This document shows, piece after piece, positions 39,194 through 48,722 of a stretch of 64,000 nucleotides of DNA. The number at the start of each line of letters is the position of its first letter. Position 1 is the first letter of the stretch. The notes under the pieces are model-generated. The model was given only the letters and a program-made list of their open reading frames with translations, did not search any database and was not told the DNA's origin. The translations under genes were made by a program, and so were the position numbers. Source of the stretch: CAVVSQ01 sp963848825 (GTDB taxonomy: Bacteria > Planctomycetota > Planctomycetia > Gemmatales > Gemmataceae); assembly GCA_963848825.1 (NCBI GenBank), contig CAWKFA010000010.1, positions 1 to 64,000 on the forward strand, written 5' to 3'.

Positions 39194-39821
39194 ATGGGCG
39201 AGATACCGGCTTTGCGACTGGCCGTGCTAGCGAGCGGCGGCGGCACAACGTTGCAGAATTTGCTCGACCATATAGGCGACGGCCGCCTGAACGCCCGCGT
39301 CGATATGGTGCTTTCCAATCATGCCGACGCCTTCGCGCTGGAGCGTGCTCGTGCCGCCAATATCGCTGCGGTGGTGGTTTCCTCTAAAGCAGCCGGTTCC
39401 CGTGAGGAGTTCAGCAGGCAGATATTTCAGCACTGCCGGCAGGCGGGCGCCGACCTTGTGTGCCTGGCCGGCTTTTTGCAGCTTATCCAGGTTCCTGATG
39501 ATTTCCTGGGCCGGGTGATGAATATCCACCCGTCGCTTATTCCGGCGTTTTGCGGCAAGGGCTATTTTGGGCACCATGTCCATGAAGCCGTGCTCGCGTA
39601 TGGGGCCAAGGTAAGCGGCTGCACCGTCCATTTCGCCGACAATGTTTACGATCATGGCCCCATCATTTCGCAGCGCACCGTCCCGGTCCTGGAAGACGAC
39701 ACGCCCGAGCTTCTCGCGGCACGTGTCTTCACCGAGGAATGCCTGGCCTATCCGCAGGCGATCCGGCTATTCGCCGAGAATCGATTGAAAATTGAAGGGG
39801 CGGCTGGTGCGTATCCGTTGA
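39194..39821 (+). CDS. purN: phosphoribosylglycinamide formyltransferase (one frameshift near the end)
   Basis: Transfers the formyl group from 10-formyltetrahydrofolate to GAR in purine synthesis. Seen: LAVLASGGGTTLQNLLDH (phosphate loop), LVCLAGFLQLI, the catalytic block MNIHPSLIPAF with its Asn and His, and HFADNVYDHGPII with the catalytic Asp. After RLKIEG the frame goes astray; removing one G from GGGG near 39798 ends the protein as GRLVRIR with a stop at 39819-39821, three bases from the convergent purD stop. Length about 208 residues is normal. Confidence 0.9.
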
Positions 39822-39823
39822 GT

Positions 39824-41114
39824 TTAAGTCGGCAGCAGGGCGCGGTCGCCGATATCTGTCCGATAAAAGCCGCCCTGAAAATGAATTTTACGCACCGCCG
39901 CGTAGGCTTTTCTCTTGGCCTCCGCGAGCGTGGCACCCAGGGCCGTTACGCTCAAAACGCGGCCCCCGTCGGTGTGCATCATGCCATTGACGTCAAGCCG
40001 TGTGCCCGAGTGAAAGACTTTTACATCCTCGAGTTTCGCCGCCTCTTCCAGTCCCAGGATGACTTTGCCTTTTGGATAGTTGCCGGGATAGCCCTGACTG
40101 GCCATCACGACGCGAAATCGCGTGGCGCGGGTCCCATTCGAGCGTGTTCTCGGCGAACTCGTCGAGGCGATTGTCCACGACGGCTTCCAGCAAATCTAGC
40201 AGATCGGTTTTCAGCCGCATCAATATGGGCTGCGTCTCAGGGTCGCCGAAACGGCAGTTATATTCGAGGATGCGCATGCCCTGATTGGTAACCATGACGC
40301 CGGCGTAGAGAATGCCGCGGAAAGGGACGCGGCGACGTTTCATGGCATGCACGGTGGGCACCAGGGCGTGCACTTCGATCTCATTCAATAACTCGTCCGT
40401 GGCGATCGGGGCAGGGCAGTAGGCGCCCATGCCGCCCGTATTGGGGCCCTGGTCCTTGTCGAGTGCGCGCTTGTGATCCTGGGACGGGGCCAGGGGCACG
40501 ATGGTTCGTCCGGAGACGAGAGCCAGGATGCTCAGTTCCTGCCCCTCCATGCGTTTCTCGACGATGATTTGCCGACCGGCGGCCCGGCCAAATTCTTCGC
40601 GCACCATGATGCGCTCGATGGCGGCCAGGGCATCCGCATTCGTATCACAGACAATCACGCCCTTGCCAGCCGCCAGCCCATCCGTTTTGACAACTACGGG
40701 GTATTCGCGGGTTTGCACATAGAGACGGGCAGGATCGGGATGGTCGAAAACGCGGAACTCGGCCGTCGGCACGTTGGCGTCGCGCATCAGCTTCTTGGCG
40801 AAAACTTTGCTCGCTTCGAGCTGGGCGGCCGCCTTGTTGGGCCCAAATATTTTGAGCCCTTCTTTTTGAAAATAGTCCACGATGCCGTGCGCCAGGGGAT
40901 CTTCCGGACCGACAACCGTGAGGCCGATGTTCTCTTTTTTGGCGAACTTCATCAGGCCGTCGATGTCGTGCACGGGAATAGGCACATTGACGGCGTCGAG
41001 GCCGGTGCCGGCGTTGCCCGGCGCGCAAAAGACCTGGTCCACCCGCGGCGATTGGGCCAGCTTCCATACGAGGGCATGTTCACGGCCGCCCCTGCCAATA
41101 ACGAGGACTTTCAT
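39824..41114 (-). CDS. purD: phosphoribosylamine-glycine ligase (one frameshift)
   Basis: ATP-grasp ligase of the second purine step, making GAR from phosphoribosylamine and glycine. Seen: N-terminal VLVIGRGGREHALVWKL, VVGPEDPLAHGIVDYF, the ATP-grasp core (VKTDGLAAGKGVIVCD, IIVEKRMEGQELSI), YAGVMVTNQGMRILEYNCRFGDPE. The C-terminal domain continues in a second frame (MASQGYPGNYPKG, HTDGGRVLSVTALG). The joint near 40119 needs one T fewer in a TTT, giving HAIRVVMASQ. Convergent with purN. Confidence 0.92.
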
Positions 41115-41362
41115 GTCACTTCCACTGCCCGGGGGTGCTGGCGATCTTCGGCTTCCCGCTGTTTCGGTTTGAGCCAGTCCAGGATGACGCCCTGTTCCAT
41201 CCAGACCATCATGCCCAACAGGAGCATATCGCTGGAAGCTACCTTTTCCTGGCTATGGTCCGGCTTCGGATGGTCCAGCCTGGGATGGTCCATGCCGGCA
41301 TCGGGAGCTTGAATCTCCACCGGCGGCGCGGGCTGCCAGACCTGGACATGTTCAATACTCAT
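41111..41362 (-). CDS. small conserved protein upstream of purD
   Basis: 83 residues, overlapping the purD start by four bases, so translationally coupled. GGAGG precedes ATG 41362. The N-terminal half is Pro/His/Asp-rich (low complexity), the second half has a short hydrophobic run SDMLLLGMMVWMEQG, too short and interrupted for a sure membrane helix, then a basic end. The role is unknown. Small proteins of this kind are seen before purD in some planctomycetes, but I cannot confirm this from the sequence. Confidence 0.6.
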   Translation of the reverse strand: MSIEHVQVWQPAPPVEIQAPDAGMDHPRLDHPKPDHSQEKVASSDMLLLGMMVWMEQGVILDWLKPKQREAEDRQHPRAVEVT

Positions 41363-41505
41363 GGAAGGCCTCCTGGAAATTCGTTTCGCTGCCAGGCGAA
41401 TATTTTAGTATAACGCGGAAGCACCAAAAACCCAAGAGGCAGCCCGGGCCGTAGGCTCGATCTGGGAAGAACGGGCGTTAATAGCGCGGCGCTGGCGGAA
41501 CAACC

Positions 41506-43238
41506 ATGGATCAACATTTCATTCTTTGCGGTTTGGGCCGGGTGGGCGAGCGCGTGCTGGAGCACCTGCAATCGGCCGGGGCCCGGGTTGTGGTTATCGA
41601 TACCAAGTGTGCCGCCGGCGATGAGCGCTTCGCGGCGCTGTCCTGGTGCGCGGTGATTGCCGCCGTAAAGACATCCTGGAGCAGGCCGGCCTGGCGGATG
41701 CTCGCGGCATTCTGATCCTGCCAAGCGATGAGCTGGTGAGCCTGCAAACCGCCCTGGTGGTTCGGCAGCTGCATGCGACGATTCGTGTCGTCGTGCGCAT
41801 GTTCAATCAAAAACTTATCACGCGCCTGGGCTCCGCGGTGGCCAACGTGCAGACGCTCAGCGTTTCGGCCCTGGCCGCGCCCTCCTGGCGCTGGTGGCCC
41901 GGACAGGCGAGGCCTTGAGCACTTTTCAGATGGAGGATGGCGATACCTGTCAAATCGCCGAGTTCACGGTGGCCGCCAACTCGCCCCTGTTGAACCGCAC
42001 TCTTGGGGACGAAGCACGCCGGTACGAGGCCGCCGTGGTGGCGCACATGCCCGCGGGTGGCAAGCCCAGGTTTGTGCATGAGGTTGACGACCAGGCGCTC
42101 CTCGCGGCGGGAGATCGGGTCGTGGTTTGCGCTCCCGCGGCAAGCCTGGCTCCGCTCTTGACGCAAGAGGGCAACGAGTCTTTCCCGGAGCTACTATGGG
42201 CGGGCCTCGTCAAACGTCTCGCACGCGTCATCTGGCGCACCGTGGCCATGGTTGACCTGCCGGTCAAGATCTGCACGTCGGTCCTGGCGACCGTTATTCT
42301 CATCAGCATGCTGATTTTTCACCTGGGTTTGACCAACGAACCCCTGATCGACGCTTTTTATCGCACCATTAGCCTGATCGCCACCGGTGCCGACATGCAT
42401 GGCGACAAACTTGAACCGGGGGCCTGGCAAAAGGCATTTATTAGCGGCTTGCGCCTCTCGGGTGCGGCTCTGATCGCGGCGTTTACCGCCATCTTCACGA
42501 ATTATCTCATACGGGCCAATCTAGGCGGCGCCCTCGAGGCCCGCCGCATTCCCGACAGTGGCCACATCATCGTTTGTGGCCTGGGCAATATCGGCTATCG
42601 GGTGGTCGAACAACTGCTGGCCCAGGGCGAACTGGTGGTGGCCATCGAGCGTTCGCGCGACAACCCGTTTATCGCCACCGCCCGCCGCCAAAAGGTGGCG
42701 GTAATGATCGGTGATGCCACGATGCGCGAAGTACTGGAGCAAGCCCATGCGGCCAGCGCGCGTGCCGTGCTCGCGCTCACGAACAACGAACTCGTCAACC
42801 TGGAAATTGCCCTGATGGTTCGCGAACTGGCCCCCAAGCAGCGTGTCGTGCTGCGCGTCGTCGAGGCCAATCTCGCGCAGACGCTACGCCAGACCGCCAA
42901 CATCAAGCTTCGCGCTGTCGATTCCCGAGCTGGCGGCGCCCGCTTTCGTCGCCAGGCTGTTCGGCGACCGCATCCGGGGCATGGTATTGGTTGGCGGACG
43001 CATGCTGACGGTCTATGACCTGCACATGCGCGACAGCGATTCCCTCTTTATGACCAAAACCTTGCGCGAAACTTGCGCCGCCTTTCAGTTCGTGCCCATC
43101 CACTGGCACGGCCAGACTGGCCGCAAAACAATCAATCCCGACGAGAAAATCGCCATGGGGGATCGACTCACCGTTATCATCGCGCTGGAGGATTTGCAGA
43201 AACTGGCGAGTCTGCAGAGAGATCGTCCCCTGAGCTAA
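41506..43238 (+). CDS. channel-like protein with two TrkA-N (RCK) domains around a two-helix pore (three frameshifts)
   Basis: Order of parts: an RCK-N nucleotide-binding domain (MDQHFILCGLGRVGERVLEH, the G-x-G-x-x-G loop), a TrkA-C-like segment (FTVAANSPLLNRTLGDE), two membrane helices (VLATVILISMLIFHLGL and LRLSGAALIAAFTAIFT) with ISLIATGADMHG between them in the pore-loop position, then a second RCK-N (SGHIIVCGLGNIGYRVVEQ) and a final TrkA-C-like end. It resembles K+ channel subunits gated by NAD(H)/NADP(H) or nucleotides. The filter lacks T-V-G-Y-G, so conduction of K+ is uncertain. Breaks are near 41648, 41885 and 42912; GC addition at the last joins LRALSIPELAAPAF. Confidence 0.75.
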
Positions 43239-43353
43239 ACCGTGGCGGAGGGCGGTTTCTTTGGTAGCAAGGGGTAATGCAAAAAAAATCGCAATTTTGC
43301 GATTGAAATATTGGCGGCGGTCGATACTCTTCTGTTAGGGTGAAGGTGAAGGA

Positions 43354-43737
43354 ATGCCGCAAACGACGTTGCTCGTTTTCCAAAAAGGGGTTAATGATCG
43401 TCCGTTGATAGATTGGCTCAATCATCTCGAAGAATTTGAGCCAACGGCATACGCGGCGTGTCTTGACCGTATCCAGGATCTCGAACGATTGGGTTTCGAG
43501 TTGAGACGGCCAGCGTGCGATTGTCTTGGCGATGGCATTTATGAACTGCGAGCGAAATGCAAACGAGTTCATTATCGCATCTTGTGCTTTTTTTGCGGAA
43601 AAAATATCGCGTGCTTGACTCATGGATTCACGAAGGAAGGTGCCGTGCCCCAGGTTGAAATCGGTCACGCTCAAAAAGCCAGGGAGCTTGTTGAAAGTGA
43701 CAAAGACCGGCACACAACAGATGAATGGGACTTATGA
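43354..43737 (+). CDS. higB: HigB/Gp49-like toxin (RelE/ParE superfamily)
   Basis: 127 residues. The middle matches HigB-like toxins of the phage-derived Gp49 family: PLIDWLNHLEEFEPTAYAACL, then LERLGFELRRPACDCLGDGIYELRAKCKR, VHYRILCFF and LTHGFTKEG. The Arg/His cluster in ELR, R-x-H-Y-R and the HGF-x-K-x-x segment are the usual RelE-type mRNA interferase residues. An RNase role is inferred from the family. The base composition is AT-rich compared with neighbours. The antitoxin ATG follows the stop after one base. Confidence 0.85.
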   Translation: MPQTTLLVFQKGVNDRPLIDWLNHLEEFEPTAYAACLDRIQDLERLGFELRRPACDCLGDGIYELRAKCKRVHYRILCFFCGKNIACLTHGFTKEGAVPQVEIGHAQKARELVESDKDRHTTDEWDL

Positions 43738-43738
43738 C

Positions 43739-44101
43739 ATGGCAAAAAAACTTCGCACAAGAAATTTCGGTGACGTAATTCGGGCTAAACTCGCTGCTAA
43801 TCCGCAATTAGCCAAGGCAGTGGAGGAACACTCATTTAATGCCAATATTGCTCAACAAATTTATGATTTACGCACTGAGGCCGGCCTTAGCCAAAAACAA
43901 CTTGCGGCGATCGCTGATACTCAACAATCAGTGATATCACGCATTGAAGATGCCGATTATGACGGCCATTCGCTGGCGCTGCTTAAAAAGATTGCTGATG
44001 CGTTACATCGTCGGCTCAAAGTTGAGTTCTATGCTCAGCCTGTCTTGGGCGTTGCCGAAGTTACAGAATTTACCATAAATTGGGCCTTTCCCGAGGAATG
44101 A
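43739..44101 (+). CDS. higA: HigA-like antitoxin (XRE helix-turn-helix)
   Basis: 120 residues from ATG 43739, one base after the toxin stop (the open frame begins earlier). The XRE-type HTH is clear at about residues 40-90: IAQQIYDLRTEAGLSQKQLA, then AIADTQQSVISRIEDADY. A C-terminal extension of about 25 residues (VEFYAQPVLGVAEVTEFTINWAFPEE, split here only for length: it begins VEFYAQPVLG and ends INWAFPEE) could be the region bound by the SecB-like chaperone in TAC systems. It probably binds the toxin and represses the operon. Confidence 0.85.
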   Translation: MAKKLRTRNFGDVIRAKLAANPQLAKAVEEHSFNANIAQQIYDLRTEAGLSQKQLAAIADTQQSVISRIEDADYDGHSLALLKKIADALHRRLKVEFYAQPVLGVAEVTEFTINWAFPEE

Positions 44102-44240
44102 AATCCAACGATTGAAGCCGGAAACAATGGTGCCGATTGATGCGTCAGGGCTTGGCGATTCCGGTCTTCGTCAAATATTTACCGGCAGCGGAATGACGAC
44201 AGACACCAAGCTCATCAAAGCATAAAAAGAGGTGATACCT

Positions 44241-44696
44241 GTGACTGCACTGGCTAAAAAACGCGGAAAAACTCAAAAGAATCCCGAATTAAAGTTGGTT
44301 CTTCTTGGACTCAGACTTGTAGAGTCGGAGTCAAAATTAAGCGAATTGAAGGCGGCCCAACTTCCTGGGCATGGTACTCAATACGTAAACGCGACGGTGG
44401 AGTTGCGTGACGACAACAAGGAGGTCGTCGTTAATATCAGAATTACGCTGCACGCCTCCTATGACGGCGATCAGACGAAGGACCCAGCAATATCTCTCAT
44501 GGCAAGTTTTGTCGCGAATTATTCAATTGAGGAATTTCCAGGCAAGGACGTCATTGAAAAAATCATGCCGCAAATCGGGATGTCCAATATATGGCCCTAT
44601 TGGAGGGAATTTGCTCAATCAATAACGACCAGAATGGGTCTTCCTGCCTTTCCCCTGCCTTTGGTTAACACTGCCCTTCAAAAGGCTGATAAATAG
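44241..44696 (+). CDS. SecB-like chaperone of a toxin-antitoxin-chaperone module
   Basis: 151 residues from GTG 44241, chosen because AGAGGTG lies 7 bases upstream. The C-terminal segment SNIWPYWREFAQSITTRMGL followed by PAFPLPLV resembles the SecB end (L-F-P-Y-A-R-E...R-G-x-F-P-x-L-x-L-x-P-V). The middle has alternating beta-strand sequence (VVVNIRITLHAS, ISLMASFVANYSIEEF), as in SecB. SecB-like proteins beside HigBA (for example Rv1957 of Mycobacterium tuberculosis) are chaperones for the antitoxin. It is 139 bases downstream of higA on the same strand, in the same AT-rich island. Homology is by motif and position only. Confidence 0.65.
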   Translation: MTALAKKRGKTQKNPELKLVLLGLRLVESESKLSELKAAQLPGHGTQYVNATVELRDDNKEVVVNIRITLHASYDGDQTKDPAISLMASFVANYSIEEFPGKDVIEKIMPQIGMSNIWPYWREFAQSITTRMGLPAFPLPLVNTALQKADK

Positions 44697-44741
44697 AGAA
44701 GACACGGGCTATTTAGCCCACCGTGCTTGAGGTTATGCTCG

Positions 44742-45380
44742 CTAACCACCGGTTACGAGTTCCGTGCTGGCACCGCATTGTTCAAGCAGAGACCGATACC
44801 AGGCGGCGGTCGCCGCGGCGCGGCCCGCCAGCGCCGTCGTGCCCCAGATGATGGATAGCGTCTGACGGCTTTCGCCAGTTGTTTTCGTGCGTTGGGCATC
44901 CTTGACCGCATTGGCGCAGGGCCCCTCCGCGTCGAAGAGGCACAGAAGGCCGCCCAGGTCGATGGTCTGGCCCGAGGCGTTGAAGACATACGAGGACCCC
45001 GGTGGCGCGACGTCAACGTGCAGCGGCTGGCGTGCCCGGTCCAGGTCGACGACGCTGATGGGCAGACCACTATGCAGGGACACGATATTGCAGACATCCA
45101 CGCACAGGTTGATCGGACCCAGTTTTTTCTCGGCGACGGCTTTAAGAAGATACTCCGAAGCCGGCTTGCTTCGTCCCGTCGGCTTGAAGCCTCCTTGACG
45201 CAATAGCGCTCGTACCGCCTCGCGCACGGTGTCGTCGCTACGCAGCGGCGCCTCGGCCTCGAGCGACAACAAGCCGGCTATTGGCGGTGGGCAGGACAGC
45301 GCGCTCAAAGGTTTCGGAAAGAGGGTTCGGAAGGCATAGCAATCAAGCAGTGGATATGCGGCGACGGTTAACATGGCCAA
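44742..45380 (-). CDS. B3/B4 domain protein (PheRS beta-related)
   Basis: 212 residues. The region TVREAVRALLRQGGFKPTGRSKPASEYLLKAV is written here in parts: VREAVRALLRQGGFKPTGRS then KPASEYLLKA; with NLCVDVCNIVSLHSGLPISV and LFDAEGPCANAVKD it matches the B3/B4 fold of the PheRS beta subunit and of small free-standing B3/B4 proteins, some of which edit mischarged tRNAs. The free-standing role is not established. It is 15 bases downstream of the HEAT-repeat gene on the same strand, so probably co-transcribed. Confidence 0.75.
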   Translation of the reverse strand: MAMLTVAAYPLLDCYAFRTLFPKPLSALSCPPPIAGLLSLEAEAPLRSDDTVREAVRALLRQGGFKPTGRSKPASEYLLKAVAEKKLGPINLCVDVCNIVSLHSGLPISVVDLDRARQPLHVDVAPPGSSYVFNASGQTIDLGGLLCLFDAEGPCANAVKDAQRTKTTGESRQTLSIIWGTTALAGRAAATAAWYRSLLEQCGASTELVTGG

Positions 45381-45395
45381 CCCAGGTTCCCGGTT

Positions 45396-48300
45396 TCAGT
45401 TTTGGACCTTTTCCAGGGCGTTCAATATTTCTTCGCGCAGCGGGGGGATGGTCTCGGCCAAGAACCGCCGCTGCAACGCACCCACGGCGCCGTGGCCGTC
45501 GCGGCCCATCTGCGCAAGGCTTAGCACGACCCCCAAACGCACTGACGGAATTGGGTGATCGATTTGCTCGATGAGGGGCAACACCGCCGGACGACCTAGC
45601 TTGCTGATTTCCTCAGCCAGGAAAGCATTTAGCTCCGCATCTGGATTGCGAAATGCACCCAGGAGCAAGAAAACGCGCTCCTTGGGCTCCAGTTTAAGCT
45701 GCTGGACGACCTTGAGCGCCGCCTGAAACTCTTCTCTTTTGGCGGTCCGCAAAAGTGCCGCGAGATTGTCCTTCGCGGGCAGGGCCTTCGGCCCAAGCCC
45801 GGCCAGGCTCGCCAGCGCCGTTTTGCGAAGGTCGGCATCGTCCTCCTTGAGGAGGTTTCCCAATTCCTTGGCAGCCTGCTCGGTGCCGGCGGCGATGGCG
45901 CCCATGGCGGCCAGCACGGGCAAACGCAGTTTCGCCGACGCCGTTCGCTCCAACGATTTACGCAGTTCCGGCAGGCAGTCCGCCGCCTCGTCCCCCAGCG
46001 CCTTGATCGTGAGCAGCGCCATGAGACGTAGCTCGCTGTCGGCGCCGACCAGCGTCTCCTTGAGCAAGGGCACCAGCGGAGTGCCACGTTTCCTGGCAAG
46101 TTCCATCACCTGCAAGGGGAGCGCGCTGTTTTTTTCCAAACACATTCTGGCAAACACGGGCCTCAAGTTCGCGAGATCCTCATCCGTGGCAATGGCCCCC
46201 AACGTTTTTAAACTCTGCAGGCGAATCGCCTGGTTTTTGGCTGACAACTGCCGGGCCACCCCGTCCGTCAACAGCGCCGCGCGCTTGCCGCAGATTTCGA
46301 GAGACACCAGAACTTCCACCAGCGTGTCCGGCTCACCGTCCGTGGCGAGCCAGCTTTCCACGAGCGCCCGGTGCGTCGTGATATCGATTAGCGGGATCAG
46401 ACGCAGTGCCTCAAGGCGAACCTCCAGGTCGGCGTCTTCCATCGCCCGTAGAAGTCCCGGCAAAAGATCGTCCGGACATTTGCCGTGTCTTCGCAGCGCG
46501 CCGAGGGCCAACTTGCGTAGGGCGGGGTCTGGACTGTTTACTTCTTGAAACAGGCTGACCTCTGCCGCGCCGGCGCCGGGCCCAGTTCCGCGAGCAACTT
46601 GGCAGCGCACCAGCGCAGCGCCGGGCTGGCGGGCGTCCGCAAGTGGAGCGCCAGCATTGGGGCATCGTCCGGCTCGAGGAGCACCAATTTTTTGCAGAGC
46701 CTGCTCGGCCGTGCTTCGTGGTAAGCCATGCGTGGTCGGCAGGATCTTGAGCAACATGGGCCGTGCCAGCAGTGCCTGCCGCCCCAGTTTGCCCAGGGCA
46801 TAGCAAGCCTGGGTTTGCATCTCGATCTTCTGGCTTTCGACCAGGCCTGTCAGTGCGGCGAGCACGTCGAGGCCTTTCGGGGCGAGGTTGCCGAGGGCCG
46901 CGACCGCAGCCAGGCCCACCTCATCGGCATTATCGTGCAACGCGGCCAGCAACAGCCTGGTCGCGAAGGGCGCGTCGTCGCTGGCATGGCCAAGGGCATC
47001 CGCCGCCGCCGCGCGTACCGGTGCGCTGGCATCTTTTTGCAGAATTTGAGCTATTTCGCCCAGCACCGCGGTGGTGGCCAGGCCGTCCTCGCCCAGCGCG
47101 GTGAGGGCATAGACGCGTGCCTGCTCCCTGGTGGCTCCTGTCCGCCAGAGTTTCATGAGCAACGGACGCTCCCGGACGCTAAACGGCCTTACCTTGCGTA
47201 GCTGCTGCACTGCCGCCTGGCCTACCTCCTCGTCAATGGTCAAGCCTTGCAACAGTCCTTCCATGAGGGGCTCGTCAAAAGTTCCTTCCGCGCGTGCCTG
47301 GACGGCGAGGAGGCCGAGTTCCTTGAGCAGCTCCTGCCATAGAAATGGGTCACGGCTTGGGGTCAACGTCAGCAAGCCAGGAACCTCTTCCAAGGTAGGG
47401 GCCGGCAACCTGGTGAGTTGGTCCAGGGCCGCGGCGCGCACGCTCGCCAGCCCATCACTTAACGATTTCAAAAGGAGCAAACGTGTCAGTGGCGAACGCG
47501 GCGCCGTGGCGCGTAAGGCAGCCACGGTTTCCCGCCGAACCTGTTCATCGGCGTCACGCATCGTCTGAGCCAGGTGGGGAAGCGCTGCCTCCGCCACCGT
47601 CCCCAGGCTGGCCAGCGCTCGAACCACGTCGGCCCGCACGGATGGCTGGCGATGCGAGAGCGCGCGGGCCAGATAGGGGACGGCCAGGTTGCCCTGTTCG
47701 CGCAACGCCTGGCGGGCTTCCTTGTGGTTCGGATGAGCTAGCTCTTGTAACACCCTGGTCCAGAAATAGCCCGGTGCAGCCGCTTCCAGTAAAGGATCAA
47801 TGGCGTCTCGAGGGGACAGGGCCATGGTCCATTCGGCGCGTTGACCAGTCGTTTGCCAGCCTGGCACATCGAAAAAGCCCGCGGGCACGCCAAGCTTGCG
47901 TGACAGCAGCTCCCGCGTACTCTCAGTGACGCCCGAGAAATCAAGCGCGGGAGCCGACGACTTCGAAGTTCGTTTACGGCCAAGTGTCACGGCGATATCG
48001 AGATTGGCCGAAAACTCACAGCGAAGGGAACAAAAATCAGCGCTTTGAGCAAAGCTATTGAGGATCGCGAAAAGATTGATGCCCCGAATGGTTACGTCAC
48101 ACCCGGCGGTGGTTGCCGTGTCAAAGCCAAATCCAAATCCTGGCATGCTGGTGAGCTCGCCCACAAAAGCTGTCATTTTCTCCGACAGCACTGGCGGGCG
48201 CGTGCGTTGCAGTATTTGTCGCACCAGCTTGTGGTCGCCGAGGAAGAGTCGTTTCTCGGCTACCTTGCAATAAGCCAGGTGGCCGGCGACAAATAAGTCT

Positions 48301-48722
48301 TCGTTTTCAAAATTGGTTTCTTGCTTGGGAAGTTTGAGGTAATCCAGAACAGCGTCGAGCGACACGGGTCCCTGCGTTTGCACGAGGGCCACGACGCCAC
48401 GGTGGTCGCCGGCGAAGAGAATGCTGTCAAAGTCGCCTGGCCGGACGCCGCAAATGCGCAAGCAGTCCTCTTCATCCTGTTCCGACCAGCCGCCAAGCGA
48501 GCGCAGACTTCGGTACGCTTCACTTTGTTTGAATTGATCCCAGCGCACCTGACCGACGAAGGTGCATTGATCCGGCAGATAGCGTGCGTAACTGACTTGC
48601 CGCGGCTTGCCAAGGAGCCGCTGCGCCACGAGTGCTCCCGTCGCCAGAAAGCTCAACAGCAATATGCCCAGCGCGGTGTACGTCCACCAGCCGCTGGACG
48701 CGCGTGGGTCATCCTTGTTCAT
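45396..48722 (-). CDS. large HEAT-repeat membrane protein
   Basis: About 1108 residues from ATG 48722, which overlaps the end of the upstream gene; the open frame runs on to 49061, but that part belongs to the upstream protein. An N-terminal membrane helix (WTYTALGILLLSFLATGALV) is followed by a beta-rich segment with FVGQVRWDQFKQSEAYRS and, from about residue 400, some 15-18 HEAT repeats (RADVVRALASLGTVAEAALPH, ALGNLAPKGLDVLAALTGL). Two compensating shifts near 46670 and 46570 hide one repeat (LEPDDAPMLALHLRTPASPA). Probably a periplasmic or membrane-anchored scaffold; function unknown. Confidence 0.7.
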   Translation of the reverse strand: MNKDDPRASSGWWTYTALGILLLSFLATGALVAQRLLGKPRQVSYARYLPDQCTFVGQVRWDQFKQSEAYRSLRSLGGWSEQDEEDCLRICGVRPGDFDSILFAGDHRGVVALVQTQGPVSLDAVLDYLKLPKQETNFENEDLFVAGHLAYCKVAEKRLFLGDHKLVRQILQRTRPPVLSEKMTAFVGELTSMPGFGFGFDTATTAGCDVTIRGINLFAILNSFAQSADFCSLRCEFSANLDIAVTLGRKRTSKSSAPALDFSGVTESTRELLSRKLGVPAGFFDVPGWQTTGQRAEWTMALSPRDAIDPLLEAAAPGYFWTRVLQELAHPNHKEARQALREQGNLAVPYLARALSHRQPSVRADVVRALASLGTVAEAALPHLAQTMRDADEQVRRETVAALRATAPRSPLTRLLLLKSLSDGLASVRAAALDQLTRLPAPTLEEVPGLLTLTPSRDPFLWQELLKELGLLAVQARAEGTFDEPLMEGLLQGLTIDEEVGQAAVQQLRKVRPFSVRERPLLMKLWRTGATREQARVYALTALGEDGLATTAVLGEIAQILQKDASAPVRAAAADALGHASDDAPFATRLLLAALHDNADEVGLAAVAALGNLAPKGLDVLAALTGLVESQKIEMQTQACYALGKLGRQALLARPMLLKILPTTHGLPRSTAEQALQKIGAPRAGRCPNAGAPLADARQPGAALVRCQVARGTGPGAGAAEVSLFQEVNSPDPALRKLALGALRRHGKCPDDLLPGLLRAMEDADLEVRLEALRLIPLIDITTHRALVESWLATDGEPDTLVEVLVSLEICGKRAALLTDGVARQLSAKNQAIRLQSLKTLGAIATDEDLANLRPVFARMCLEKNSALPLQVMELARKRGTPLVPLLKETLVGADSELRLMALLTIKALGDEAADCLPELRKSLERTASAKLRLPVLAAMGAIAAGTEQAAKELGNLLKEDDADLRKTALASLAGLGPKALPAKDNLAALLRTAKREEFQAALKVVQQLKLEPKERVFLLLGAFRNPDAELNAFLAEEISKLGRPAVLPLIEQIDHPIPSVRLGVVLSLAQMGRDGHGAVGALQRRFLAETIPPLREEILNALEKVQN

